In this document: positions 26,113 through 36,188 of the stretch, one piece after another
How positions within the stretch are numbered: the stretch's first letter is position 1
Layout: the number at the start of each line of letters is the position of its first letter
NCBI RefSeq assembly: GCF_900187425.1
Contig: NZ_FYDJ01000003.1
Coordinates: 1 to 64,000 of the forward strand
DNA: 64,000 nucleotides
Source of the DNA: Pseudomonas sp. Irchel s3h14
GTDB taxonomy: Bacteria > Pseudomonadota > Gammaproteobacteria > Pseudomonadales > Pseudomonadaceae
Direction: 5' to 3'
Program-made: the position numbers and the translations under genes
Notes under the pieces: generated by a model
What the model saw: only the letters and a program-made list of their open reading frames with translations
What the model was told of the DNA's origin: nothing
Database searches by the model: none

Positions 26113-27000
26113 ATGGACCGCCTCGCCGCAATGGAAACCTTCGTCTACGTGGTGGAAACCGGCTCGTTTTCCGCCGCAGCACGGCGCCTGAATATCGGCC
26201 AGCCCGCCGTCTCGAAAACCATCGCGCATTTGGAGGCACGCCTCGCGGTCAGGCTGCTGTTGCGCTCGACCCGAGGCCTGACACCCACCGAAGCTGGCCT
26301 GGCCTTTTTCGAACGGTCCAAGCGTGCCATCGAAGAGGCTGATGAAGCTGACAATGCCGCTCGCGGTGCCGCCAGCGGCCTGACCGGCAACCTGCGCATC
26401 TGCGCCGCCGTAACCTTTGGCCGACTGCACATCGTTCCGCACCTGGGGCCATTTCTCGATCAGAACCCGGACCTGAACATCGACCTGATGCTGGACGATC
26501 GCAACATCAATCTGGTGGAAGAAGGCGTCGATGTCGCCCTGCGCATGGGCGCCCAGAGCGACTCCGGCCTCACCGCCCGCAAGATCGCCGAGTGTCGTCG
26601 CATGGTGCTGGGCACGCCCGCTTATTTCGAAAAACACGGCGAGCCTACCTGCCCTGCCGATCTGAGCAAACATCAAGCAGTCGTCTACACCTTGGGTGGC
26701 GGTGCCAATTGGCAATTCCACAAGGCGTCGGAAGAACAGGCAGTGATCATCAACGGGCGAATTCGCGTCAACGCCGCCGAAGGCCTGCGTGCAGCCGTGC
26801 TAGCCCATCAAGGACTGACCATGGCGTCCGAATGGATGTTTGCACCGGAACTGGCCAACGGCGCAGTCAGGGAAGTGATGAAGGATTGGACGTTGCCGAA
26901 TCAGGACCTTTGGGCGGTGTTTCCCACCGGCAGAATGGCCAGTGCGAAGGCTCGGGCGTTTGTGGAGTATGTGCAGGGGTTGCTGACAAAGGAGGTCTGA
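26113..27000 (+). CDS. LysR family transcriptional regulator
   Basis: 295-residue LysR regulator. The N-terminal winged HTH (residues 1-60) reads MDRLAAMETFVYVVETGSFSAAARRL, then QPAVSKTIAHLEARLAVRLLLRSTRGLTPTEAG, the CrgA-like subgroup. The C-terminal periplasmic-binding-like effector domain runs from about 90 to 290. Members of this subgroup often control an adjacent oxidoreductase gene, here the SDR 147 bases upstream. The effector is unknown. AAGGA lies eight bases before the ATG. Confidence 0.88.
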   Translation: MDRLAAMETFVYVVETGSFSAAARRLNIGQPAVSKTIAHLEARLAVRLLLRSTRGLTPTEAGLAFFERSKRAIEEADEADNAARGAASGLTGNLRICAAVTFGRLHIVPHLGPFLDQNPDLNIDLMLDDRNINLVEEGVDVALRMGAQSDSGLTARKIAECRRMVLGTPAYFEKHGEPTCPADLSKHQAVVYTLGGGANWQFHKASEEQAVIINGRIRVNAAEGLRAAVLAHQGLTMASEWMFAPELANGAVREVMKDWTLPNQDLWAVFPTGRMASAKARAFVEYVQGLLTKEV

Positions 27001-27016
27001 GAAACGCTCAGAAAGC

Positions 27017-27044
27017 AAAACGGCAATCCTGAGATCGCCGTTTT
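27017..27044. terminator. Bidirectional terminator LysR / ccm operon
   Basis: AAAACGGCAATC-CTGA-GATCGCCGTTTT: 12-base arms with one mismatch, with T runs on both sides, between convergent genes. It would end both the LysR and the ccm transcripts. Confidence 0.8.
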
Positions 27045-27047
27045 TGT

Positions 27048-27452
27048 TTACTGCCCGAATTGCCGTCCCAACCCGCCCGGCACGCCTTGGATATCCGTTT
27101 CTTCCCATGGCCCGTTCGGGCTGATCGACCGGCTCCAGCCGTTATCCCAGCGGTAGTACGTGCGCTGGCGGTAGAAGGTGTTGGTCTGATCATCGAGAAC
27201 GTACACGCCTAGCTTGGCATCCCAATGGCTGTTGCCACCCGGCGGCGGCGCGAAGCTGGCGGAGGTGCGTGGCAGCGGTTTGGCGGGCTTGGCCGGAATG
27301 CTCGGTTTGCTCGGAGTCGGTGTCGGGGACGGCGTCGGACGCGGCTGCGACGGTGGGATCGGTGGCAGCCGTTCAGGCTGCTGCGGTTGGACCACGCAAG
27401 CGCTTAACCCCAAAACCATACTGAGCAGGGTGATACGAGCGATGGCGGTCAT
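27048..27452 (-). CDS. Small proline-rich lipoprotein at end of ccm operon
   Basis: 134-residue lipoprotein: signal peptide with lipobox LSAC (Cys near residue 18), then a Pro/Thr/Ser-rich linker (PPIPPSQPRPTPSPTPTPS, about 26-45) and a C-terminal part rich in Trp, Tyr and Arg (GVYVLDDQTNTFYRQRTYYRWDNGWSRS) that may bind the envelope. No known domain was recognised. The ATG at 27452 has AGGAAA nine bases upstream; an in-frame ATG at 27470 overlaps the ccmI stop (ATGA). Either way it is the last gene of the ccm transcript. A function in cytochrome maturation is not shown. Confidence 0.7.
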   Translation of the reverse strand: MTAIARITLLSMVLGLSACVVQPQQPERLPPIPPSQPRPTPSPTPTPSKPSIPAKPAKPLPRTSASFAPPPGGNSHWDAKLGVYVLDDQTNTFYRQRTYYRWDNGWSRSISPNGPWEETDIQGVPGGLGRQFGQ

Positions 27453-27466
27453 AGTGGCGTTTCCTG

Positions 27467-28669
27467 TCATTTGTCCGGGCTGTCGATGGTCAGTGTTTGC
27501 TGTGCAGTGGTGCTGCTGGCCAGAGGCTGGCTGCGACCGATCCATTCGCCGGCAGTGGGTTGGCCGGCGCGGGAGATGCGTGCAACCAGTTGGACTTCAG
27601 GGAAGTTCGACAGTTTCAACTGCGGCATCATTGCGTCGGCGTCGCCCAGCTCAACGGTCGCCGGCAAGTCGGCCACGGTCAGGCGCTTGGCGGCCAATGG
27701 CGCAGGAGGCCCTGCGGTGGCGCGGGCAAAGATGAATACGCTGTCGCCCGGCTGGACCTTGGCTTTCAGCTCTGGCGCCAGATCCACGCGCACCTTGAGC
27801 AATGCCGCCACCTTGGCGGCGGGCGCCTGGGCCACCTTGCCGCCGCTGGCTTCGAGTTTCTCGGTGGCCCGAGTGATCCCGCCTTGCAGCGCGGCACGGG
27901 AACTGTCCTCCGGTGGCAGTTGCACCAGCAGGCGATTCCAGTAGTCGATGGCGTCCTGATAACGCTGGCCTTCAAAGGCAGCAATACCGAGCAAGCCAAG
28001 ACTGGTGACTTCTTTCGGATCGGCTTTGAGTGCTTCGTCGGTCAGGGCCTGAACCTTGTCCGACCACTTCTTGCCGTCGGCGAAGTACTGGGCCTGCGCC
28101 CATTGGCCCAACAGTTCCGGCTGACGACCGGCCAGGCTCACCGTGCGTTCGAAGATTTTCGCCGCATCGCCAGGGCGATCCTGAGCCATGTACGTGCGAC
28201 CGAGGAAATACAGGCCTTCAGCCGAATCCGGCTGAGCCGCGACTGCACGCTCCAGACGACGGGTCATCTCTTCCATCGACTGCGGCGCCTGGGAGAATTC
28301 GCGGGTCAGTTCGACCTTGTCGCTCGCCCCGAAATGCAGGTACAGGCCGAGGCCCAACACCGGCACCAGAATCGCCGCCAGCAAGGGCCACGGTTTGCCC
28401 AGGCGGGATACGCGTGGTGCCTCGACGCCTTCGGTATCCGCGAGCAATTCACGGGCGGCTTCGGCGCGACCGGTGTCCATTTGCACGGCGTCGAGAACGC
28501 CCTCTTCCTGCTGAGTCTGCAACTCAGCCACGCGTTCCTGATACAGCGCGACGTTCAGGGCCGTACGATCTTCCTCAAGCTGGGCGCGACGACCACGCAG
28601 AACAGGGATCAGCAGAAAACTCAGGGCAACCAGAAGTAGCAGACCTGCAGCGAGCCAGAAATCAATCAT
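27467..28669 (-). CDS. ccmI: Cytochrome c maturation protein CcmI (CycH)
   Basis: 400-residue apocytochrome c chaperone. Two membrane segments (residues 1-22 and about 95-112) enclose a cytoplasmic leucine-zipper-like loop. A periplasmic TPR region follows (about 140-275: [46 protein letters not shown]). The C-terminal beta-rich domain (about 290-400) is the part that binds apocytochrome. It presents the C-terminus of apocytochrome to CcmH. The ATG at 28669 lies inside ccmH (8-base overlap). Confidence 0.93.
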   Translation of the reverse strand: MIDFWLAAGLLLLVALSFLLIPVLRGRRAQLEEDRTALNVALYQERVAELQTQQEEGVLDAVQMDTGRAEAARELLADTEGVEAPRVSRLGKPWPLLAAILVPVLGLGLYLHFGASDKVELTREFSQAPQSMEEMTRRLERAVAAQPDSAEGLYFLGRTYMAQDRPGDAAKIFERTVSLAGRQPELLGQWAQAQYFADGKKWSDKVQALTDEALKADPKEVTSLGLLGIAAFEGQRYQDAIDYWNRLLVQLPPEDSSRAALQGGITRATEKLEASGGKVAQAPAAKVAALLKVRVDLAPELKAKVQPGDSVFIFARATAGPPAPLAAKRLTVADLPATVELGDADAMMPQLKLSNFPEVQLVARISRAGQPTAGEWIGRSQPLASSTTAQQTLTIDSPDK

Positions 28670-29135
28670 TCTTGGTTTTATCCAACAGGTGGTCGAGGCG
28701 CTCACGCTCCTCGGCGGAAAGCTCATCCTTGGTGTCGGCGCGTTGCACGCGACGACGGCGGACGATCACGGCGATGATCACAAAACCGCCCAGCAACAGG
28801 CCGGCAGGGCCGAACCAGAGCACAGCAGTCTTGGCGTTCAGAGCGGGTTTGTAGCGGACGAAATCACCGTAGCGGTCGACCATGAAGTCGATGATCTGCT
28901 GATTGTCCTTGCCCTCGCCGAGCATGCGAAAAATCTCTTTGCGCAGGTCAGCGGCGATCGGTGCATTGGAATCGGCAATGTCCTGATTCTGGCACTTGGG
29001 GCAACGCAACTCTTTGGTCAGCTCGCGAAAACGCTCGCGATCACCTTCTTTGGCGAACTCGTAGGTATCGATGGCTGCGTGCGCCACACCGGCCATGCTC
29101 AAGCCCAACACCGCGGCGGCTATCCAGCGCTTCAT
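28662..29135 (-). CDS. ccmH: Cytochrome c maturation protein CcmH
   Basis: 157-residue periplasmic thiol protein. Signal peptide to about residue 20, then the redox motif RCPKCQNQ (CxxC near residues 44-47), the three-helix CcmH domain ([35 protein letters not shown]) and a C-terminal membrane anchor (about 105-125). It reduces the apocytochrome CXXCH cysteines before haem ligation. The inner Pro-Lys of the motif differs from the Leu-Val of E. coli. It overlaps ccmG by four bases. Confidence 0.93.
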   Translation of the reverse strand: MKRWIAAAVLGLSMAGVAHAAIDTYEFAKEGDRERFRELTKELRCPKCQNQDIADSNAPIAADLRKEIFRMLGEGKDNQQIIDFMVDRYGDFVRYKPALNAKTAVLWFGPAGLLLGGFVIIAVIVRRRRVQRADTKDELSAEERERLDHLLDKTKND

Positions 29136-29668
29136 GGCTTGGCCTCATCAACCAGCGCCTGATACTTTGCGGCCAGTTTTTCGCGCCAGACCTGTTCGTC
29201 GATCACGCCAACGAACTTGTCACGGATGATGCCCTTGGCGTCGATGAAGAAGGTTTCCGGAGCACCGTACACGCCCAGGTTCAAACCCAATGTGCCTGCG
29301 TCGTCACGGATGTCCAGCTGGTACGGATTGTGGAATTCCACGAGCCACTTCAAGGCGTCAGCGTTGACGTCCTTGTAGTTTATGCCGTAGATCACCACGC
29401 CCTTCTCGGCCAGTTTGTTCAGCACTGGGTGCTCGACCCGGCAGGAAATGCACCAGGTGCCCCAGACGTTAACCAGCGCTGGTTTGCCCAGAATGTCCGC
29501 CTTGGTCAGGGTTTTGTCGCCCTGCACGGCCGGCAGGGAAAACTCCGGGAACGGCTTGTTGATCATCGCCGAGGGCAACTCGGCCGGGTTCAGGAACAGA
29601 CCGCGATAAAGGAAAACAGCCACCACCAGGAAAATCACCAGGGGCAACAGCATCAACCAACGTCTCAT
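29132..29668 (-). CDS. ccmG: Thiol:disulfide interchange protein CcmG/DsbE
   Basis: 178-residue membrane-anchored thioredoxin-like protein. An N-terminal anchor (residues 3-22) precedes the thioredoxin fold with active site WGTWCISC (Cys near 80 and 83), the preceding GKPALVNVW strand and the Glu of RVEHP, typical of CcmG. It passes electrons from DsbD to CcmH or apocytochrome. Start and stop overlap ccmF and ccmH by four bases each (ATGA). Confidence 0.94.
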   Translation of the reverse strand: MRRWLMLLPLVIFLVVAVFLYRGLFLNPAELPSAMINKPFPEFSLPAVQGDKTLTKADILGKPALVNVWGTWCISCRVEHPVLNKLAEKGVVIYGINYKDVNADALKWLVEFHNPYQLDIRDDAGTLGLNLGVYGAPETFFIDAKGIIRDKFVGVIDEQVWREKLAAKYQALVDEAKP

Positions 29669-31653
29669 GCCGTGGCTCCCGTCATGCCCAGTGCTTCACG
29701 CACACGGCTGTTCACCTTGACCCGGTAACGGCGATCGAATGCCGCCAGCAACCCGCCCAAACCGGTGAGCAGCCCACCGAACCAGATCCAGCGTACGAAT
29801 GGTTTGACGTGGACGCGAACGGCCCAGGCGCCATCGCCCAACGGTTCGCCGAGTGCGACGTAGAGGTCGCGGGTGAAACCGGCGTCGATCCCGGCTTCGG
29901 TCATCACCGAATTCTGCACGGTGTAGAGGCGTTTTTCCGGGTGCAGCACGCTGACTTCCTTGCCGTTGCGGATCACCCGAACGGTGCCCTTGTCGGAGGT
30001 GAAGTTCGGGCCTTCGAAGTGCTTGGCGCCTTCGAACACAAACTGGTAACCGCCCAAGTCCATGGACTCGCCCGGCGCCAGGCGCAGGTCGCGCTCGGCA
30101 CTGTTCTGGCTCGACAGCACGACGCCGAGGGCACACACGGCGATGCCGAGGTGAGCGACCTGCATGCCCCAATAACTGCGGGTCAGGGTCGGCAGGCCTT
30201 TGATCAGGCCTTTGTGGCGGGTCTTGTCGAAGATGTCACGCACACCGGCCAGCAACACCCAGGCGGCGAGCATGAACGTCGCAATCACTGCCCAATTGAA
30301 ATCGCCATAAGCGACACCGGCGACCACGGCCAGCGCGGCGCTGCCGAGCAACACCGGGGTCAGCATGCTCAACAGCCATTTGACCGGGGTGTCTTTCCAG
30401 CGCACCAACATGCCGACCGCCATCACCACCATCAGCAAGGCCATCAACGGAATGAACAGTGCGTTGAAGTACGGCGGGCCGACCGACAGCTTGGCGCCGG
30501 TCATTGCATCGAGGATCAGCGGATACAAGGTGCCGAGCAGAATCATCGAAGCCGCCACCACCAGCACCAGGTTGTTACCCAGCAGCAGGGTTTCCCGGGA
30601 CCAGAGGTTGAAGCCAACGTGGCTCTTCACCACGGGAGCGCGCAGGGCGAACAGCGTTAGCGAGCCACCGACCACAAACAGCAGGAAGATCAGGATGAAC
30701 ACGCCGCGTTCAGGATCGGACGCAAAGGCGTGAACCGAGGTCAGCACGCCGGAACGCACGAGGAAGGTCCCCAGCAAACTCAACGAGAACGCGGCGATGG
30801 CCAGCAACACGGTCCAGCTCTTGAACACGCCACGTTTTTCCGTGACCGCCAACGAGTGAATCAGCGCCGTACCCACCAGCCATGGCATGAACGAGGCATT
30901 TTCCACCGGGTCCCAGAACCACCAGCCGCCCCAGCCGAGCTCGTAGTACGCCCACCACGAACCGAGGGTGATACCGATACCGAGGAAGGCCCAGGCGACG
31001 ATGGTCCACGGACGGGACCAGCGAGCCCACGCAGCATCAAGACGACCGCCCAGCAGTGCAGCGATGGCGAACGCGAACGCCACGGAGAAACCGACATAGC
31101 CCATGTACAGCATCGGCGGATGAACGATCAGGCCGATGTCTTGCAACAGTGGGTTGAGATCACGACCGTCCGCAGGAATCTGCGGCAGGATCCGTGCAAA
31201 CGGGTTGGACGTGAGGATCAGGAACAGCAGGAAACCCGTGCTGATCATGCCCATCACCGCCAGCACGCGAGCCAGCATCACTTGCGGCAACTGCCGGGAG
31301 AATACCGACACCGCGAAGGTCCAGCCGCCGAGAATCAACGCCCACAGCAGCAATGACCCTTCGTGAGCGCCCCACACCGCGCTGAACTTGTAGTACCACG
31401 GCAACGCGCTGTTGGAGTTGCTGGCAACGTAGGCGACGGAGAAATCGTCGGCCATGAAGGCGTAAGTCAGGCAACCGAAGGAGAACAGCAGAAACGCGAA
31501 TTGCCCCCAAGCCGCTGGTTGAGCGAGGCTCATCCACAAGCGGTCACCGCGCCAGGCACCGAACAACGGCACCACGGCCTGAACCAGCGCAAAACACAGC
31601 GCCAGAATCATGGCCAGGTGGCCGAGTTCAGGAATATAGAGTCCGGACGTCAT
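29665..31653 (-). CDS. ccmF: Haem lyase subunit CcmF
   Basis: 662-residue multi-spanning inner-membrane protein that joins haem from CcmE to apocytochrome c. The WWD haem-handling motif is WGGWWFWDPVENASFMPW (near residue 235). About 15 membrane segments are visible, and a large periplasmic domain lies towards the C-terminus (about 500-610). Length is as in other gammaproteobacteria (about 650). The stop overlaps ccmG; three bases separate it from ccmE. Confidence 0.96.
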   Translation of the reverse strand: MTSGLYIPELGHLAMILALCFALVQAVVPLFGAWRGDRLWMSLAQPAAWGQFAFLLFSFGCLTYAFMADDFSVAYVASNSNSALPWYYKFSAVWGAHEGSLLLWALILGGWTFAVSVFSRQLPQVMLARVLAVMGMISTGFLLFLILTSNPFARILPQIPADGRDLNPLLQDIGLIVHPPMLYMGYVGFSVAFAFAIAALLGGRLDAAWARWSRPWTIVAWAFLGIGITLGSWWAYYELGWGGWWFWDPVENASFMPWLVGTALIHSLAVTEKRGVFKSWTVLLAIAAFSLSLLGTFLVRSGVLTSVHAFASDPERGVFILIFLLFVVGGSLTLFALRAPVVKSHVGFNLWSRETLLLGNNLVLVVAASMILLGTLYPLILDAMTGAKLSVGPPYFNALFIPLMALLMVVMAVGMLVRWKDTPVKWLLSMLTPVLLGSAALAVVAGVAYGDFNWAVIATFMLAAWVLLAGVRDIFDKTRHKGLIKGLPTLTRSYWGMQVAHLGIAVCALGVVLSSQNSAERDLRLAPGESMDLGGYQFVFEGAKHFEGPNFTSDKGTVRVIRNGKEVSVLHPEKRLYTVQNSVMTEAGIDAGFTRDLYVALGEPLGDGAWAVRVHVKPFVRWIWFGGLLTGLGGLLAAFDRRYRVKVNSRVREALGMTGATA

Positions 31654-31656
31654 CGA

Positions 31657-32112
31657 TCAACCCTCCTTCGCGGGCGTTGGAGCAGATTGACCACTGTCTT
31701 TCAAAGCCTTGGTCACTTCTGGCGGCATGTACTTCTCGTCGTGCTTGGCCAGCACTTCGTCGGCCACCACCACGCCGTCGGCGTTGAGCTTGCCCAGGGC
31801 AACGATGCCCTGCCCTTCGCGGAACAGGTCCGGGAGGATGCCGCGGTAGCTGATGGTCACGGATTTTTTGAAGTCAGTGACGATGAATTTCACGTCCAGC
31901 GAATCGCCGGAGCGTTGCAGCGAACCTTTCTCGACCATGCCGCCAGCGCGGATCCGCGTGTCTTGCGGGGCTTCGCCGTTGGCGATCTGGGTCGGGGTGT
32001 AAAACAGATTGATGTTCTGCTGCAGGGCGCTCAGGGCCAGGCCGACGGCAGCGCCGACACCGACCAGGATCGCGAGAATGATGATAAGACGCTTTTTGCG
32101 CAGCGGATTCAC
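31657..32112 (-). CDS. ccmE: Haem chaperone CcmE
   Basis: 151-residue periplasmic OB-fold protein anchored by an N-terminal helix (residues 8-28). The histidine that binds haem covalently is in [12 protein letters not shown] (near residue 125), followed by the tyrosine conserved in the motif. It shuttles haem from CcmABCD to CcmF. It overlaps ccmD by four bases. Confidence 0.95.
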   Translation of the reverse strand: MNPLRKKRLIIILAILVGVGAAVGLALSALQQNINLFYTPTQIANGEAPQDTRIRAGGMVEKGSLQRSGDSLDVKFIVTDFKKSVTISYRGILPDLFREGQGIVALGKLNADGVVVADEVLAKHDEKYMPPEVTKALKDSGQSAPTPAKEG

Positions 32113-32285
32113 TTGCCGTTCTCCCGGCGCAGACGACGCGCCTCTTGTTGCAGATACCGCTTGCGGGCCAGGATCGGCGCCGCCACGTTGAGGGCCAGCA
32201 CCGCCAGGCTAATGCCATAGGCTGACCAGACATACAGGCCGTGATGGCCCATGGCGAGGAAGTCGCCGAATGAAGCAAAACTCAT
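32109..32285 (-). CDS. ccmD: Haem exporter accessory protein CcmD
   Basis: 58-residue protein with one membrane helix (residues 15-37: [19 protein letters not shown]) followed by a basic tail ([15 protein letters not shown]). The start [18 protein letters not shown] is the family signature. It helps release haem-loaded CcmE from CcmC. The ATG at 32285 overlaps the ccmC stop (ATGA), which decides the start. Confidence 0.93.
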   Translation of the reverse strand: MSFASFGDFLAMGHHGLYVWSAYGISLAVLALNVAAPILARKRYLQQEARRLRRENGK

Positions 32286-33037
32286 CGAGCGGCCTCCAGA
32301 CTGTTCTGCACTTCGGCCTTGACCCAACTGGCGCGGGCTTCGCGCTTGAGCACTTCAAGACGCATGCGCAGCAGCAACACCGCGCCGAAGAAACAGTAGA
32401 AACCCAGCACCGTCAGCAGCAGTGGCAGCCACATCTCGGCGGGCATTGCCGGTTTTTCGGTGAGGGTGAACGTCGCGCCCTGGTGCAGGGTGTTCCACCA
32501 CTCCACCGAGTATTTGATGATCGGGATGTTGATCACGCCGACAATCGCCAATACCGCGCAGGCCTTGGCGGCACTGTCACGATTGCTGATCGCATTGCCC
32601 AGCGCAATAAGACCGAAGTACAGAAACAGCAGAATAAGCATGGACGTAAGTCGTGCATCCCAGACCCACCACGAACCCCACGTCGGTTTGCCCCAGATCG
32701 CGCCGGTGACCAGCGCCACGGCGGTCATCCAGGCACCGATGGGCGCCGCGCATTGCAGGGCGACGTCGGCCAGCTTCATCTTCCACACCAGCCCGACGAT
32801 GCCGCACACGGCCAGCATCACGTAGATGGACTGGGCCAGCAGGGCGGCCGGAACGTGGATATAAATGATGCGAAAGCTGTTGCCCTGCTGGTAGTCCGGC
32901 GGCGCGAAGGCCAGGCCCCACACTACACCAACGCTGATCAGTAGCAACGCCGCGACACTCAGCCACGGCAGCAGTTTGCCGCTGATGCCGTAAAACCATT
33001 TGGGCGAGCCGAGCTTATGAAACCAAGTCCAGTTCAT
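32282..33037 (-). CDS. ccmC: Haem transporter subunit CcmC
   Basis: 251-residue six-helix membrane protein of the haem-handling family that attaches haem to CcmE. It has the WWD motif [13 protein letters not shown] (near residue 125) and conserved His residues in the flanking loops (YIHVPAALL). The start [12 protein letters not shown] at 33037 is typical of pseudomonads; a GTG 15 bases upstream is possible. A gap of 78 bases separates it from ccmB, the widest in the operon. Confidence 0.94.
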   Translation of the reverse strand: MNWTWFHKLGSPKWFYGISGKLLPWLSVAALLLISVGVVWGLAFAPPDYQQGNSFRIIYIHVPAALLAQSIYVMLAVCGIVGLVWKMKLADVALQCAAPIGAWMTAVALVTGAIWGKPTWGSWWVWDARLTSMLILLFLYFGLIALGNAISNRDSAAKACAVLAIVGVINIPIIKYSVEWWNTLHQGATFTLTEKPAMPAEMWLPLLLTVLGFYCFFGAVLLLRMRLEVLKREARASWVKAEVQNSLEAAR

Positions 33038-33115
33038 TACTGTTTCCATCACGGTTGCTGCTCGCCATCACGAGCAGCGCAGGGTCTTTACTGATCAAAA
33101 TTTGATCAGACCTCA

Positions 33116-33784
33116 TTATTCGCCGACGCTGATCTTCAGGCCAGCAGCTATTGCAAAAGGTGTCAGGGTTATCGCCAGGGCGGTCAGGCTACCAAGCCAC
33201 AGGAGATAACCGGTCGCCGGCATGCCCTGCAATGCCGCCTGCAAGGCGCCACTGCCGAGAATCAACACCGGGATGTACAACGGCAGGATCAGCAGCGCCA
33301 ACAACAGGCCGCCACGCTTCAATCCCACCGTCAGGGCTGCGCCCACCGCACCGAGCAGGCTCAGCACCGGTGTACCCAGCAACAACGAAAGCAGCAACAC
33401 CGGCAGACAGGCGGTTGGCAAACCGAGCATCAAGGCCAGCAATGGAGCGAGCAAAACCAATGCCAGGCCAGAGAAGGACCAGTGTGCCAGTACCTTGGCC
33501 AAAACCAGAAGAGGCAGGGGGTGCGACGAAAGGACCCACTGTTCAAGCGATCCGTCTTCGAAATCACTGCGGAAAAGCCCGTCCAGCGAGAGCAAAACCG
33601 ATAAAAGGGCCGCTACCCAGACCAGTCCCGGAGACAAGGTTTGCAACAATTGAGACTCGGGTCCGACCGCCAACGGGAACAGGGAAACGACAATCGCGAA
33701 GAATACGAGCGGATTGGCCAACTCCGCCGGACGGCGGAACAACAATCGGGCTTCACGGGCGACCAACAGGCCGAAAACACTCAT
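33116..33784 (-). CDS. ccmB: Haem ABC exporter membrane subunit CcmB
   Basis: 222-residue membrane protein with six hydrophobic segments. Typical segments are [24 protein letters not shown] at the N-terminus and [17 protein letters not shown] (about 80-96). It pairs with CcmA in the complex that releases holo-CcmE. The ATG overlaps the ccmA stop (ATGA). Confidence 0.93.
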   Translation of the reverse strand: MSVFGLLVAREARLLFRRPAELANPLVFFAIVVSLFPLAVGPESQLLQTLSPGLVWVAALLSVLLSLDGLFRSDFEDGSLEQWVLSSHPLPLLVLAKVLAHWSFSGLALVLLAPLLALMLGLPTACLPVLLLSLLLGTPVLSLLGAVGAALTVGLKRGGLLLALLILPLYIPVLILGSGALQAALQGMPATGYLLWLGSLTALAITLTPFAIAAGLKISVGE

Positions 33785-34416
33785 ACGGCCCAATTCCCCA
33801 GATCAATGTCGCGATAGCCGGCTGGCATCCGGGTCAGCGTGTGGTGAGTGGTCAGGACCACCATGCCACCGCGCTCGCAGTGTGCGGCCAGGTGTTCTTC
33901 GAGTTGCGCCACGCCTTGTTTGTCGAGCGCGGTGAACGGCTCATCGAGGATCCATAGCGGCGGGCTTTCCAGGTACAACCGCGCCAACGCGACCCGGCGT
34001 TGCTGCCCGGCAGACAACGTGTGGCAAGGAACATCCTCGAAACCGCGCAGTCCGACAGCCGTCAGCGCCTGCCAGATCGCCTCATGGGAGGCCGGTTGAT
34101 GCAGGGCGCAAAGCCAGCTCAAGTTCTCTTCCGGCGTCAGCAGATCCTTGATCCCGGCGGCATGGCCGATCCACAGCAGGTTGCGCGCCAGCTCAAAGCG
34201 TTGCTCGTTCAGTGGCTGGCCATTGAGCAGCACCTGACCGGCAGTCGGCTGCATCAGACCGCAAAGCAGACGTAAAAGGCTGGTTTTGCCACTGCCGTTG
34301 GGGCCGCTGATTTGCAACATTTCGCCACTGGCCAGTCTCAATTCGAGATTTTCGAAGAGCAGCCGAAGGTCTCGCTCACAGGCGAGGGCAACGGTTTGCA
34401 GGACAGGACTGGTCAA
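33781..34416 (-). CDS. ccmA: Haem ABC exporter ATP-binding subunit CcmA
   Basis: 211-residue ABC ATPase: Walker [15 protein letters not shown] (about residues 39-52), Q-loop, signature [14 protein letters not shown], Walker [13 protein letters not shown] and switch histidine in VLTTHHTL. It drives release of haem-loaded CcmE from CcmCD. First gene of the ccm operon, divergent from the fliK-like gene with 197 bases between. Confidence 0.94.
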   Translation of the reverse strand: MTSPVLQTVALACERDLRLLFENLELRLASGEMLQISGPNGSGKTSLLRLLCGLMQPTAGQVLLNGQPLNEQRFELARNLLWIGHAAGIKDLLTPEENLSWLCALHQPASHEAIWQALTAVGLRGFEDVPCHTLSAGQQRRVALARLYLESPPLWILDEPFTALDKQGVAQLEEHLAAHCERGGMVVLTTHHTLTRMPAGYRDIDLGNWAV

Positions 34417-34613
34417 GAGATCACGGGCCTTTTGGGTTCAAGTCGGCAGTGGAGCGGCCGTTAAAGATATGCAGGATAAATGCATTGGCGGCCCGTTCTA
34501 AGGAGCTGGATCAAGTATTTGAAATGTTTTCAGCGCCCCGGATACAACGGGGCGGCATTATACATGCCATGCCCTACTCTAAAGAGGGCAATTTCCTCAG
34601 GTTGTGACCGCGT
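34417..34613. promoter_or_regulatory. Divergent promoter region ccmA / fliK-like
   Basis: The region holds a small hairpin (CGCCCCG-GATACAA-CGGGGCG, 34534-34554) directly followed by CATTATACAT, which could be a -10 element for the rightward gene. No sigma-54 or sigma-28 consensus was found. The function of the hairpin is not known. Confidence 0.35.
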
Positions 34614-36188
34614 ATGACAGGCGAAATGAACATCCTCCCGCTACCGCAGACCACCCCCGCGACTTCGCGGCCGCTGGTGGTGAGTGGCGACCTGCTGAAG
34701 TTGCTGACGCCGATGGAGGGCCTGATCACTGCGGGCCAGACCGCCAAGGCCGAAGTGCTGTCGCTCAAGCAGGCGGATCAGACCTTTCAACTGTTGCTCA
34801 AGGTCACCCTCGACAGCGGCCGTCAGACCACGGTCCAGGCCACCAGCAGCCAACCGCTGCCTCAGGGCACCAGCCTGGCGATCACCCAGCCGTCGGCGGG
34901 TAATCTGGCCGTCACCGTGCAACAGGCCATCGCCTCCAGCGTTGCCACCCTCACCCGTATCGACACGGCGCAACTGCCGGTCGGCACGCTGCTGCAAGGC
35001 AAAGTGCTGACCTCTCAGGTGTTGCCGCAGGTGCCGGGCCAGCCGACGGTGTTTCGCTCGATGGTGAGCTTGCTCAATACCGCGTTGAGCGGCAGCACCC
35101 TGAGCATCGACAGCCCGACGCCGCTGCGCATCGGCACCTTGCTGAGCGCCCTGGTGCAGGACACCCAGACGCTGAAGTTCGTGCCATTGAGCAGCCGCCA
35201 GGAGCAATTGGCAGTGACCCAACAACTGGTCAGTCAACAGAGTCGCCAGGGCTCGTTGGATGGCCTGCTCAAGCTCCTGCAAAACCTGCCGTCCTCGAAT
35301 CAGACCTCCAGTGAGCTGCGTGCTGCCGTCGACAAGTTGCTCGCCGGCCTGCCCGATGTTCAACAACTCAGCACGCCAAAGGGACTGGCCCAGGCACTGG
35401 CCAATAGCGGCCTGTTCCTTGAAGCCAAACTGCTCATCGGTCAGAACCCGACTCTGGCCCCGGACATGAAAGGCGATCTGCTCAAGCTGATCGCACAATT
35501 GACGCCAGGCCTGCCGGCCAACACCAATCTCAACGCGATCATTGCCGCCAACACACTGGCCCAGGCCATGCCGAACTTCGTGCGCAGCGCCCTCGGCATG
35601 CTCGGTCAGGTCAGCGCCAAACCGCAGCCAACCAGCTTCCCGCTGCCCGAGCGCCTGCTAAAGAGCATGGACGGCGAAGGCGATCTCGAGCACTTGTTGC
35701 GTTTGGCAGCAGCGGCTGTTTCGCGCCTGCAAAGTCATCAACTGTCGAGCCTGGAACAGACCGGCGTCACTGACGACGGCCGGTTGATGAGCACCTGGCA
35801 ACTGGAAATTCCGATGCGCAATCTGCAGGACATCGTGCCGTTGCAGGTCAAGTTCCAGCGCGAAGAAGCGCCCGAGAAAGAACAGCAAAACGAACGCCGC
35901 GACGAGCGCGAACCCAAACAACAGTTGTGGCGAGTGGACCTGGCGTTCGACATGGAGCCTTTGGGCCCATTGCAGATTCAGGCACAACTGATCAAAGGCA
36001 GCCTGTCCAGCCAGCTGTGGGCCGAACGCCCGTACACCGCCAGCCTGATCGAAAGTAACCTGGCCGAACTGCGCCAGCGGCTGCTGGCGTCCGGCCTGAA
36101 TGTCGGCGATCTCGATTGCCATCTCGGCACACCGCCACAAGGCCCTCAAACCCGTCTCGAACAACGCTGGGTCGACGAAACCGCATGA
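34614..36188 (+). CDS. FliK-like flagellar hook-length control family protein (second copy)
   Basis: 524-residue protein with a long low-complexity N-terminal and middle region rich in Gln, Leu, Thr and Ser (about 1-370), then a C-terminal FliK-type domain (about 385-520: STWQLEIPMRNLQDIVPLQVKFQ, LAFDMEPLGPLQIQAQL, RPYTASLIESNLAELRQRLLASGLNVGDLDCHLG). This resembles the Flg_hook domain that contacts FlhB to switch export specificity. A canonical fliK is at 56831-58207, so this is a paralogue. Its stop overlaps (ATGA) the start of a gene for a lone FlhB C-terminal domain. An ATG at 34626 is an alternative start. Role is inferred from domain and pairing. Confidence 0.78.
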   Translation: MTGEMNILPLPQTTPATSRPLVVSGDLLKLLTPMEGLITAGQTAKAEVLSLKQADQTFQLLLKVTLDSGRQTTVQATSSQPLPQGTSLAITQPSAGNLAVTVQQAIASSVATLTRIDTAQLPVGTLLQGKVLTSQVLPQVPGQPTVFRSMVSLLNTALSGSTLSIDSPTPLRIGTLLSALVQDTQTLKFVPLSSRQEQLAVTQQLVSQQSRQGSLDGLLKLLQNLPSSNQTSSELRAAVDKLLAGLPDVQQLSTPKGLAQALANSGLFLEAKLLIGQNPTLAPDMKGDLLKLIAQLTPGLPANTNLNAIIAANTLAQAMPNFVRSALGMLGQVSAKPQPTSFPLPERLLKSMDGEGDLEHLLRLAAAAVSRLQSHQLSSLEQTGVTDDGRLMSTWQLEIPMRNLQDIVPLQVKFQREEAPEKEQQNERRDEREPKQQLWRVDLAFDMEPLGPLQIQAQLIKGSLSSQLWAERPYTASLIESNLAELRQRLLASGLNVGDLDCHLGTPPQGPQTRLEQRWVDETA

